Assembly: GCA_964347945.1 (NCBI GenBank)
Contig: CAYGAW010000160.1
Location: forward strand, 1-6,465
Reading direction: 5' to 3'
DNA: 6,465 nt
Origin: CAYGAW01 sp964347945
GTDB taxonomy: Bacteria > Chloroflexota > Anaerolineae > UBA7937 > B3-Chlor
In this document: positions 1-5,386 of the stretch, piece after piece
Position numbering within the stretch: the stretch's first letter is position 1
Layout of the letters: the number at the start of each line of letters is the position of its first letter
Notes under the pieces: model-generated
Database searches by the model: none
Told to the model about the DNA's origin: nothing
The model's input: only the letters and a program-made list of their open reading frames with translations
Translations under genes and position numbers: made by a program

Positions 1-101
1 AGGGCATCATAGAAGGGCATGCTTGTGTCGCCGGGTACGCCGAAGATGTACTCCACACCGTAGGCTTCCAGGAGACGCACGATGGCTTCGGCTACTTTCA
101 C
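1..101 (-). CDS. Thiamine-diphosphate-dependent enzyme, acetolactate-synthase type (N-terminus only, runs off the window)
   Basis: Only the first 33 codons are present, on the minus strand, starting with GTG at 101-99. The translated start carries the segment GVEYIFGVPGD (residues 15-25), which is characteristic of the N-terminal pyrimidine-binding domain of ThDP enzymes such as acetolactate synthase, glyoxylate carboligase, sulfoacetaldehyde acetyltransferase and oxalyl-CoA decarboxylase. The catalytic glutamate, expected around residue 50, and the C-terminal diphosphate-binding motif lie outside the window, so the substrate cannot be told. The start is supported by a strong GAGGAGGA Shine-Dalgarno sequence (118-111), 9 nt upstream and inside the last codons of the GntR gene. 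The GTG overlaps that gene's TGA stop in a GTGA junction, so the two are probably translationally coupled. The regulator probably controls this enzyme. Confidence 0.8.
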   Translation of the reverse strand, partial: MKVAEAIVRLLEAYGVEYIFGVPGDTSMPFYDA

Positions 102-829
102 GAAACCAACTCCTCCTCTCCAGCTTGTTCTTCGCCCAGCGTCTGCTCGCCTGAAAGCTCCTCCAGCACGCTGTGCAGATGGTACTTCAGGGCCTGTTCG
201 GCCAGGTCGGGATCACGCTGCTCCAGCGCTTTGAGGATGCGCTTATGTTCTCCCAGGGACTTCTCCAGACGACCCGAGATCTGATCGGAAAGCAGCCGAT
301 AGCGCTGAAGGTGGTCATCCAGGTTATGGACGATGAGTTGCAGCCTTTGGTTGTCCGCCTTGTGCAGTATGAGGTCGTGGAACTGCTTCCCGTAACGAGA
401 GGCGAGGTCCCGATCTCCCAGTTTGACGGCCGCTTCCATCAAGCGCAGATTCTCCCGCGCCTTTCCCAGCTCTGCTTCACTGAGAGCAGGCGCGGCCAGC
501 CGGGCCGCCAGTCCCTCCAACACCGCTCTGAGCTCGAAGATCTCCTGGACGTCCCTCAGGGTCACCTCGGCGACGTAGGTGCCTTTGTAGAGAACCCTGG
601 TGACCAGGCCCTCACGCTCCAGTTCGTGGAGTGCCGTCCTGACGGGGGTCTTGCTGATGCCCAGTTGTTCCGCCAGGTCGTTCTCTACCAGAGCTTCGCC
701 GGGCTTCAGCTTGAGGTTCAGGATGGCTCCCTTGATGGCCAGGTAGGCTTGATCCTTGAGAGAAGCGGGGACGCTGACTTTGTCCAGTCGTACGGCGTTT
801 CCTGCCCTGGCCTTGCGGTTACGAGCCAT
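98..829 (-). CDS. GntR-family transcriptional regulator, FCD (FadR-C-terminal-domain) subfamily
   Basis: This 243-aa DNA-binding regulator probably senses a small organic acid or related metabolite. Residues about 24-90 form the winged helix-turn-helix, including the typical GntR stretch ENDLAEQLGISKTPVRTAL (49-67) and the wing near GTYV (83-86). Residues about 93-225 form the all-helical FCD ligand domain. His151 (FHDLI), His195 (EHKRIL) and His217 match the histidines that bind a metal in many FCD proteins. The C-terminal 20 residues are Glu-rich and also encode the Shine-Dalgarno sequence of the next gene. The length is normal for the family. The ATG at 829 follows only a weak AAGG (843-840). 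The gene sits directly upstream of, and overlaps by 4 nt, a ThDP-dependent enzyme, its likely target. A consensus promoter and a palindrome lie upstream. The ligand cannot be inferred. Confidence 0.93.
   Translation of the reverse strand: MARNRKARAGNAVRLDKVSVPASLKDQAYLAIKGAILNLKLKPGEALVENDLAEQLGISKTPVRTALHELEREGLVTRVLYKGTYVAEVTLRDVQEIFELRAVLEGLAARLAAPALSEAELGKARENLRLMEAAVKLGDRDLASRYGKQFHDLILHKADNQRLQLIVHNLDDHLQRYRLLSDQISGRLEKSLGEHKRILKALEQRDPDLAEQALKYHLHSVLEELSGEQTLGEEQAGEEELVS
111..118 (-). promoter_or_regulatory. Shine-Dalgarno of the ThDP enzyme, inside the GntR coding region
   Basis: The sequence GAGGAGGA on the minus strand lies 9 nt before the GTG at 101. It falls in the Glu-Glu-Glu codons near the end of the GntR gene. 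It decides the GTG start and points to translational coupling across the GTGA overlap. Confidence 0.8.
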
Positions 830-860
830 GATGTCCGCGCCTTACGGGTGAGTGTATCAT

Positions 861-876
861 ATATCATATACGATAT
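861..876. promoter_or_regulatory. Candidate operator of the GntR regulator (AT-rich palindrome)
   Basis: ATATCATATACGATAT is an inverted repeat with 7 of 8 pairs matching around a central TATA. It begins 8 nt downstream of the predicted -10 box of the GntR promoter, at about +3 to +18, where a bound repressor would block transcription. FCD-type GntR proteins commonly bind short AT-rich palindromes, so autoregulation of the regulator-enzyme operon is likely. The adjoining ATCATAT direct repeat (857-869) could broaden the site. The binding is inferred; only the symmetry and position are seen. Confidence 0.5.
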
Positions 877-884
877 TTGCATCC

Positions 885-913
885 AGTATATCGGACTCGT
901 CACTGGTTGTCAA
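885..913 (-). promoter_or_regulatory. Sigma70-type promoter of the GntR operon
   Basis: On the minus strand TTGACA (913-908) is followed after exactly 17 nt by TATACT (890-885), a perfect -35 and a near-consensus -10. Transcription would start near 878 and give a leader of about 49 nt before the ATG at 829. The downstream palindrome at 861-876 overlaps the initially transcribed region. Confidence 0.75.
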
Positions 914-1027
914 GCTCACGGAGGGCAGATTGCTGGAAGTTTAAGGTTAGGGACCATGGAATGGTGCGGTTAGAGAACGGGGCTAGGCGGCTCGTTGGGA
1001 AGATCTGCCTCTGCTGACTAGCCAGGA

Positions 1028-1061
1028 CCCTGGGAGCGTGACGAAGCGGAGAATCCCAGGG
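1028..1061. repeat. Palindromic G+C-rich element (possible dispersed intergenic repeat)
   Basis: CCCTGGGA (1028-1035) and TCCCAGGG (1054-1061) form a perfect 8-bp stem around an 18-nt loop containing CGTGACGAAGCGGAGAA. The loop wording, read on the other strand as TTCTCCGCTTCGTCACG, resembles short palindromic repeats found in many copies between genes in some bacterial genomes. Only one copy is present here, so calling it a dispersed repeat is an inference. No T-run follows, so it is unlikely to be a simple terminator. Confidence 0.4.
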
Positions 1062-1149
1062 GGACGTGGGCCAAGTGGTCAATAGAATAGGGGGCCATTT
1101 TGCCCACATCAAGATACGCCACATGGCCGATGTGTCTGTGTGGTTATTG

Positions 1150-1158
1150 TGGTATCAT
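1150..1158 (+). promoter_or_regulatory. Candidate extended -10 promoter of the copA cluster
   Basis: TGGTATCAT carries a TGn extension in front of a TATCAT -10 hexamer. No good -35 box stands 16-18 nt upstream, which extended -10 promoters tolerate and activator-dependent ones also show. Transcription would start near 1165, so the C-run/G-run dyad at 1171-1198 would lie just downstream, where a bound repressor could block it. No other position in the leader gave a clearly better promoter. Confidence 0.35.
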
Positions 1159-1170
1159 TTATCGAGAACG

Positions 1171-1198
1171 TACCCCCTCCCCCATGGGGGGGGCACTA
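1171..1198. promoter_or_regulatory. Candidate CsoR-type copper-responsive operator
   Basis: The dyad is centred on CCCCCATGGGGG (1179-1190). Five C precede the core (1173-1177) and three further G follow it (1191-1193), and the whole is flanked symmetrically by TA (1171-1172 and 1197-1198). CsoR repressors bind dyads of this kind, with C-run and G-run halves bounded by TA-containing ends, upstream of copper-export genes. They release them when Cu(I) binds. The position upstream of copA and just after a possible -10 box fits repression. No csoR gene lies in the window, so the regulator would be encoded elsewhere. A MerR- or CopY-type site looks different and is less likely. Confidence 0.5.
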
Positions 1199-1318
1199 GC
1201 AGGTCAACGAGCAAGCGATTAGATTACCTGAAATGCATTGGGTGCCGTGTCGGGGGCAGGGAGCGGGTGGTGGATGGGCAGCCGTACCCTATAAGCGGGA
1301 TCAAGCAGGTAACTGTCA

Positions 1319-1348
1319 TGCGGAGCGGCACACAGCGAGCGCTCCGCA
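1319..1348 (+). other. Hairpin in the copA leader
   Basis: TGCGGAGCG (1319-1327) and CGCTCCGCA (1340-1348) form a perfect 9-bp G+C-rich stem with a 12-nt loop. It lies about 70 nt before the copA Shine-Dalgarno. No U-run follows, so it is not a classical terminator. It could stabilise the leader or take part in an RNA switch, but I recognise no known riboswitch. Confidence 0.45.
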
Positions 1349-1416
1349 GTCTGTTGGTGCGCTGGTTGGGAGAGAGTGGCTGGATGTGGCTCGCAGGATA
1401 GCGGCCATATCAGTAC

Positions 1417-1421
1417 GGAGG
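1417..1421 (+). promoter_or_regulatory. Shine-Dalgarno deciding the copA start
   Basis: GGAGG sits 8 nt before the ATG at 1430. An in-frame ATG at 1376 has no comparable site and would add 18 residues unlike any CopA N-terminus, so 1430 is preferred. Confidence 0.8.
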
Positions 1422-1429
1422 TGGAAAGA

Positions 1430-3874
1430 ATGAACACGAGAATGACTGCAATTCCGGTACTTGGCATGACCTGCGCCTCTTGCGTGAGGACGGTTGAGCA
1501 GGCACTCAACAGTGTGCCCGGGGTCTCCGAGGCCTCTGTCAACCTCGCGACCGAGAGGGCGACGGTGAGCTACGATCCGTCCGTGACGACGTTATCTCAA
1601 TTGGTGTCCGCGGTTCGCGATGCTGGCTACGATGTGATGGTGGAGCGGGTCACCTTGCCCATCAGCGGCATGACCTGTGCCTCGTGCGTGAGCACCGTGG
1701 AACGGGCCCTGAAGAGTGCGGAGGGGGTCGTTTCCGCTAGCGTCAACCTGGCGACGGAGAGGGCCACGGTTGAGTACATACCGGGGGTGGTGACTGTAGC
1801 GGACCTCAAGCGGGCTGTGCAGAAGGCCGGGTATGAGGTGCGCGAAGCGGTTGCAGCACAGGAAGCAGAAGATTGGGAGCGGAAGGCCCGTGAACGAGAG
1901 ATCCGTGGGCTCAGGAATCGCTTCATCTTCAGCGGGACGATAGCGCTCCTGGTGTTCGTGGGGACCTTCCAGAGGTTCTTTCCCTTCTTATCTGACATAC
2001 CCCGGCAGACGATGCTGGTGATCCTAGCCGTGCTCGCGACCCCGGTACAGTTCTGGGCTGGTTGGCGCTTCTACCGCGGCGCGTTGGCGGAGGCCAGGCA
2101 CCTCCGAGCGAACATGGATACCCTGATCGCCGTGGGTACGACGGCGGCTTACGCCTATAGCCTGGTTGGTACCTTTCTACCGTCCCTATTTCCGGAGGGG
2201 TTGGCCGAGGTATATTACGACACCGCGGTGATAATCATCGCCCTCATCCTTCTGGGACGCTGGCTGGAAGCCAGGGCCAAGGGACAGACCTCTGAGGCGA
2301 TCAAGAAGTTGATGGGCTTGCAAGCCAAGACCGCTCGAGTGATACGGGATGGCCAGGAGATCGACATCCCGGTAGAGGAGGTGCCCGTCGGCGACATCGT
2401 TTTGGTTCGACCTGGGGAGAAGATCCCGGTTGACGGCATAGTGGTTGAGGGGCACTCCAGTGTGGATCAGTCGATGATCACCGGCGAATCCATCCCTGTC
2501 GCCAAGAAAGAGGGAGACGAGGTGATCGGGGCCACCGTCAACAAGGTCGGGGCGTTCAAATTCCAGGCCACCAAGGTGGGCAAGGACACCGCCTTGGCCC
2601 AGATCATAAGGCTAGTGGAGGACGCCCAGGGCTCCAAGGCGCCCGTCCAGCGCCTGGCTGACCGGATCTCATCCGTTTTCGTGCCTGGTGTGATCAGTAT
2701 CGCTCTGGCAACCTTCGCCGTCTGGTACTTCCTCGGACCCGAACCGGCCTTCACCCATGCCCTGGTGAACTTCGTGGCGGTGCTGATCATAGCTTGTCCG
2801 TGCGCGCTTGGCTTGGCCACCCCTACGGCCATAATGGTGGGCACGGGCAAGGGGGCGGAGAACGGCGTGCTCATTAAGGGTGGAGAGTCCCTGGAGACAG
2901 CGCACAAGCTTCAAACGATCATTTTGGACAAGACGGGAACTCTCACCATGGGCCAGCCGGTGGTCACCGACATTGTGGTTAACGGGCGTCTCAAGGAGAC
3001 GGAGCTTCTTCAATTGGCAGCTTCCGCAGAGCGAGGTTCGGAGCACCCGTTGGGTGAGGCCATCGTGGAGCGGGCGAAAGAGCGAGCTCTGTCCCTGGCG
3101 GAGCCCAAGGATTTTCACGCCATAGCTGGGCACGGCATCCGCGCGGCAGTGGAGGGCAGGGATGTCCTTCTGGGCAACCTGAAGCTAATGCAGGACGAGG
3201 GTATTAGCCTGGACGGCCTTCAAGCGGAGGGCATGCGTCTCGCCGGCGAAGGGAAGACTCCTATGTACGTTGCCGCTGACGGTGAGGCAGCTGGCGTTAT
3301 CGCCGTGGCCGACACGCTCAAAGAGAATTCAAAAGAGGCTGTGGCTGAACTGCATCGCCTTGGCCTGGAAGTGTACATGTTGACGGGGGACAACCAGCGA
3401 ACCGCCGAGGCCATAGCCCGCCAGTTGGGCATCGACCAGGTATTGGCGGAGGTGCTTCCTGAGGAGAAGGCGGCCAAGGTGAAGGAATTGCAGGAGAAAG
3501 GTAAGGTGGTGGCCATGGTAGGCGATGGCATCAACGATGCCCCCGCGCTGGCTCAAGCCGATGTGGGCATCGCCATCGGTACCGGTACGGATGTGGCCAT
3601 GGAAGCTTCGGACGTAACCCTTATCAGTGGGGATTTGCGGGGTTTGGTGACGGCCATCGCGCTCAGCAAGGCTACCATGCGGACCATCAAGTGGAACCTG
3701 TTCTGGGCCTTTGCCTACAACACCGCAGGTATCCCCGTAGCGGCTGGGGTGCTTTATCCCTTCTTCGGTCTCTTGCTCAACCCGGCCATCGCAGCTGGGG
3801 CCATGGCCTTTAGTTCGGTACTGGTGGTGACCAACTCCCTCCGACTGAGGGGGTTTCGACCTTTGAATATATAG
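1430..3874 (+). CDS. copA: Cu(I)-exporting P1B-1-type ATPase CopA
   Basis: This 814-aa inner-membrane pump uses ATP to export Cu(I) from the cytoplasm. Two N-terminal HMA domains each carry the metal-binding MTCASC motif (Cys15/Cys18 and Cys83/Cys86). The actuator domain has TGES (351-354). The membrane metal site is CPC (456-458), completed by Tyr763-Asn764 in the next-to-last helix and Met792/Ser796 in the last, the P1B-1 signature for Cu(I) or Ag(I). The phosphorylation loop is DKTGT with Asp500, the nucleotide domain has His539-Pro540, and GDGIND spans 698-703. All key residues are intact and the length is typical. The two HMA domains are very alike and spaced exactly 68 residues. The gene leads a run of small metal-binding genes on the same strand, the next one starting 19 nt after its stop. 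A CsoR-like dyad upstream suggests copper induction. Confidence 0.97.
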   Translation: MNTRMTAIPVLGMTCASCVRTVEQALNSVPGVSEASVNLATERATVSYDPSVTTLSQLVSAVRDAGYDVMVERVTLPISGMTCASCVSTVERALKSAEGVVSASVNLATERATVEYIPGVVTVADLKRAVQKAGYEVREAVAAQEAEDWERKAREREIRGLRNRFIFSGTIALLVFVGTFQRFFPFLSDIPRQTMLVILAVLATPVQFWAGWRFYRGALAEARHLRANMDTLIAVGTTAAYAYSLVGTFLPSLFPEGLAEVYYDTAVIIIALILLGRWLEARAKGQTSEAIKKLMGLQAKTARVIRDGQEIDIPVEEVPVGDIVLVRPGEKIPVDGIVVEGHSSVDQSMITGESIPVAKKEGDEVIGATVNKVGAFKFQATKVGKDTALAQIIRLVEDAQGSKAPVQRLADRISSVFVPGVISIALATFAVWYFLGPEPAFTHALVNFVAVLIIACPCALGLATPTAIMVGTGKGAENGVLIKGGESLETAHKLQTIILDKTGTLTMGQPVVTDIVVNGRLKETELLQLAASAERGSEHPLGEAIVERAKERALSLAEPKDFHAIAGHGIRAAVEGRDVLLGNLKLMQDEGISLDGLQAEGMRLAGEGKTPMYVAADGEAAGVIAVADTLKENSKEAVAELHRLGLEVYMLTGDNQRTAEAIARQLGIDQVLAEVLPEEKAAKVKELQEKGKVVAMVGDGINDAPALAQADVGIAIGTGTDVAMEASDVTLISGDLRGLVTAIALSKATMRTIKWNLFWAFAYNTAGIPVAAGVLYPFFGLLLNPAIAAGAMAFSSVLVVTNSLRLRGFRPLNI

Positions 3875-3893
3875 GGAAAAGGAGAAAATCGAA

Positions 3894-4142
3894 ATGATGT
3901 TAGGCATGATATTTGTGTGGCCGATACTTCTGGTTCTGTTCCTGGGTATGCCTCTGGCACTGGGCTTGGGAGGTTATGTCCTTTACCGGAAGGCGGAGCA
4001 AGCGGGTGGCCTGATGCCTGCCGCCAGAGAGGCGACGGGCACGGGATACACTCGAGCCTGTCCTTCCTGTGGGCGATTCTTGCAGCAAGAGTGGATCAAC
4101 TGCCCCTACTGTGGGGCTGAGATCTCGCAAGCCACGCGGTAG
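3894..4142 (+). CDS. Small membrane-anchored zinc-ribbon protein
   Basis: This is an 82-aa protein of unknown function. Residues about 5-31 form one hydrophobic transmembrane segment, followed by a short linker. A C-terminal zinc ribbon has CPSC at 56-59 and CPYC at 70-73, a CxxC-x10-CxxC arrangement that should bind one Zn(II) or, given the neighbours, possibly Cu(I). By the positive-inside rule, the Arg32-Lys33 pair after the helix would put the ribbon in the cytoplasm. The ATG at 3894 has an AAAAGGAG site 9 nt upstream; a second ATG follows immediately. The gene lies 19 nt after copA and probably shares its transcript. The protein could be a metal sensor, an adaptor for CopA or an assembly factor, but none of these is demonstrated. 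Zinc ribbons of this sort occur in many unrelated small proteins, so homology alone gives little. Confidence 0.85.
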   Translation: MMLGMIFVWPILLVLFLGMPLALGLGGYVLYRKAEQAGGLMPAAREATGTGYTRACPSCGRFLQQEWINCPYCGAEISQATR

Positions 4143-4180
4143 TGTATCGGAAAGACTAAGCCATAAATGGAGATCTTAGG

Positions 4181-4969
4181 ATGACAAGCAAAGCTCAATG
4201 GACGGTGATCGTAATCGTCGCCACCCTGGGGGCCTTCTTTCTGGTATCCCTGGGAGGCTTGGCGGGCTGGGCCTTATTCCGCCCCGCTGGCTACGGCTGG
4301 GACTGGCCCTTGCACATGGGGAGTTGGATGGGCACGGGTATGATGGGTGGCTGGTCCGGCTCCAGTGGGATGATGGGCCTGAGCCGGGGCACCTGCGGCT
4401 TTCAGGGTGGTTCCCTTGGTGGCAGCGAAGGAGCTCTTAGCCTTTCGCAGTCTGCGGAAGCCGTAGAGGAGTATCTGGCGTCTCTCAACTTGCCTGATTT
4501 GGCCGTCGCCGAGGTGATGGAGTTCAGCAACCATTTCTATGCCGAGGTCGAAGAGGAGAGCACTGGCGTGCACGCCATGGAGTTGCTCGTTGACAAAGAC
4601 ACCGGTGCCGTATTTCCAGAGTACGGACCCAACATGATGTGGAATACCAAGTATGGCATGCATGCAGGCTCAGGCTGGAGCGGCATGATGGGCGGAATGA
4701 TGGGTGGTTACGGCACGCTGGATCCAGATGCCGACATGTCCGTTTCCGCTGATCAGGCCCTTCAGTATGCGCAACAGTACCTGGATGCCCGTGCACCTGG
4801 GAATGAAGTGGCCAACGAAGCTGATAGCTTCTACGGCTATTACACGATCCACGTCCTCAGAGATGGGCAGATCCAAGGGATGCTTAGCGTCAACGGCTAC
4901 AACGGCCAGGTTTGGTATCACAGCTGGCACGGCGATTTTGTCGATATGTGGGAGATGCATGAGAGCTAA
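4181..4969 (+). CDS. Membrane-anchored Met/His/Gly-rich protein with two PepSY-like repeats
   Basis: This 262-aa protein has an N-terminal hydrophobic helix (about 8-33) that acts as a signal anchor, so the rest is probably outside the cytoplasmic membrane. Two Met/Gly-rich linkers follow (about 44-67 and 160-176), full of MMGG and MGxxM patterns and adjacent to His45 and His161, of the kind that bind Cu(I) in periplasmic copper proteins. Each is followed by a PepSY-like unit of about 75 residues: an Ala-rich helix with a QSAEAVEEYL- or ADQALQYAQQYL-type start, then strands ending in DxxTGxVF or VNGYNGQVW. The two units (about 86-159 and 186-262) look like a duplication. The last residues are again rich in Trp, His and Met. 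A GGAGA site lies 8 nt before the ATG. The context suggests an extracytoplasmic copper-binding partner of CopA; the role is inferred. PepSY domains are otherwise often inhibitory or chaperone-like. Confidence 0.85.
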   Translation: MTSKAQWTVIVIVATLGAFFLVSLGGLAGWALFRPAGYGWDWPLHMGSWMGTGMMGGWSGSSGMMGLSRGTCGFQGGSLGGSEGALSLSQSAEAVEEYLASLNLPDLAVAEVMEFSNHFYAEVEEESTGVHAMELLVDKDTGAVFPEYGPNMMWNTKYGMHAGSGWSGMMGGMMGGYGTLDPDADMSVSADQALQYAQQYLDARAPGNEVANEADSFYGYYTIHVLRDGQIQGMLSVNGYNGQVWYHSWHGDFVDMWEMHES

Positions 4970-4986
4970 TAGACCGTGTGCAGAGT

Positions 4987-4991
4987 GGAGG
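4987..4991 (+). promoter_or_regulatory. Shine-Dalgarno deciding the YHS-protein start
   Basis: GGAGG lies 8 nt before the ATG at 5000. The upstream in-frame ATG at 4976 has no such site and would add eight residues encoded by the ribosome-binding region itself. Confidence 0.75.
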
Positions 4992-4999
4992 TGAGAGAG

Positions 5000-5164
5000 A
5001 TGGCCAAAGATCCAGTGTGCGGCATGGAGGTAGATGAGAAGACGGCCGCCGCCCGGTATGAATACAAGGGCAAGGTCTACTACTTCTGTGCCCAGGGCTG
5101 CAAGACGGCTTTCCAGAAGGACCCGGAGAAGTATCTCAAGGGTGAAGGAATGCATCATCACTAG
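5000..5164 (+). CDS. YHS-domain protein with C-terminal Met-His-His-His tail
   Basis: This 54-aa protein consists of a single YHS domain (residues about 3-47). DPVCGMEV opens it with Cys7 and Met9, and YYFCAQGCKTAF gives Cys30 and Cys34, followed by the typical DPEKYL. YHS domains are small metal-binding units found at the ends of copper and heavy-metal ATPases and as stand-alone proteins in copper gene clusters, where the cysteines are thought to bind Cu(I). The extra Gly-Met-His-His-His end adds further likely metal ligands. The protein has no signal sequence and should be cytoplasmic. It starts 30 nt after the PepSY-like gene and probably belongs to the copA transcript. A copper chaperone or buffer is the likeliest role, by analogy only. 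Confidence 0.9.
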   Translation: MAKDPVCGMEVDEKTAAARYEYKGKVYYFCAQGCKTAFQKDPEKYLKGEGMHHH

Positions 5165-5177
5165 GCCCTGGCGGTGG

Positions 5178-5212
5178 CTGAGGGGCGTGGGTTCGAGCCC
5201 ATGGCCCCTCGG
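5178..5212 (+). other. Strong G+C-rich hairpin after the YHS gene
   Basis: GAGGGGC (5180-5186) pairs with GCCCCTC (5204-5210), and an inner TGGG/CCCA stem closes a TTCGAG loop; a C-G pair and a T-G wobble can extend the base. The element lies 15 nt after the YHS stop and could end or process the first part of the transcript. It lacks a following T-run, so an intrinsic terminator is not certain. The loop looks like a tRNA T-arm but no tRNA can be folded around it. Confidence 0.5.
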
Positions 5213-5286
5213 TCATCGGTCGCTCACCAAGGAATGCCTGGCCAGAGATCCAACGGAGGGCCAAGACCTGCGCTGCGAGCGGATCG

Positions 5287-5320
5287 GTACTGGGCTGAGC
5301 CTTCGGCGGTAGCCCAGTAC
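5287..5320 (+). other. Perfect 10-bp hairpin upstream of the NfeD-like gene
   Basis: GTACTGGGCT (5287-5296) and AGCCCAGTAC (5311-5320) are exact inverted repeats around a 14-nt loop, inside which GCC-TTC-GGC can form a further small stem. It is 66 nt before the NfeD-like start. No T-run follows. It may be an operator, a processing site or a dispersed palindrome; the sequence does not decide. Confidence 0.5.
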
Positions 5321-5386
5321 GCAAAGACGTATCCGAGAACGACGCTGGCGCGATGCTCTCTGTTGAACGAAGAGAAAGAGGCTTCG

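Larger units (their letters stand above)
830..1429. other. Divergent intergenic region between the GntR operon and the copper cluster
   Basis: About 600 bp separate the two start codons, and I see no convincing gene here. The short open frames lack ribosome-binding sites and recognisable composition. From left to right the region holds the GntR operator and promoter, a palindromic G+C-rich repeat (1028-1061), a 5-bp hairpin CACAT-GGCCG-ATGTG (1120-1134), and an extended -10 element (1150-1158). Further right are a CsoR-like operator (1171-1198) and a 9-bp hairpin (1319-1348), then the copA Shine-Dalgarno. If the copA transcript starts near 1165, its untranslated leader would be about 265 nt, long enough for additional post-transcriptional control. 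No tRNA was found. Confidence 0.6.

Noticed and set aside
173..973. Long plus-strand open frame opposite the GntR gene (266 codons)
   Set aside because: It is antisense to a clearly recognisable regulator, has no ribosome-binding site, and its translation matches no family.
1284..1301. Second CsoR-like site (TACCC-TATAAGC-GGGAT)
   Set aside because: Only three C/G pairs are symmetric and the flanks do not match; too weak to call beside the dyad at 1171-1198.
2467..3907. Several minus-strand open frames opposite copA
   Set aside because: All are mirror readings of the conserved CopA domains and show no start signals or protein-like features.
5180..5210. tRNA gene or tRNA-derived attachment site, because of the GGGTTCGAGCCC sequence
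   Set aside because: It resembles a T-arm but the loop is six, not seven, bases when the stem is paired, and no acceptor, D or anticodon arm or CCA fits around it. No integrase gene is in the window.
5174..5386. N-terminal extension of the NfeD-like protein by 71 codons
   Set aside because: The extension covers two strong hairpins, reads as low-quality Arg/Pro/Gly-rich sequence and lacks a ribosome-binding site, while the ATG at 5387 has one and begins directly with the first helix.
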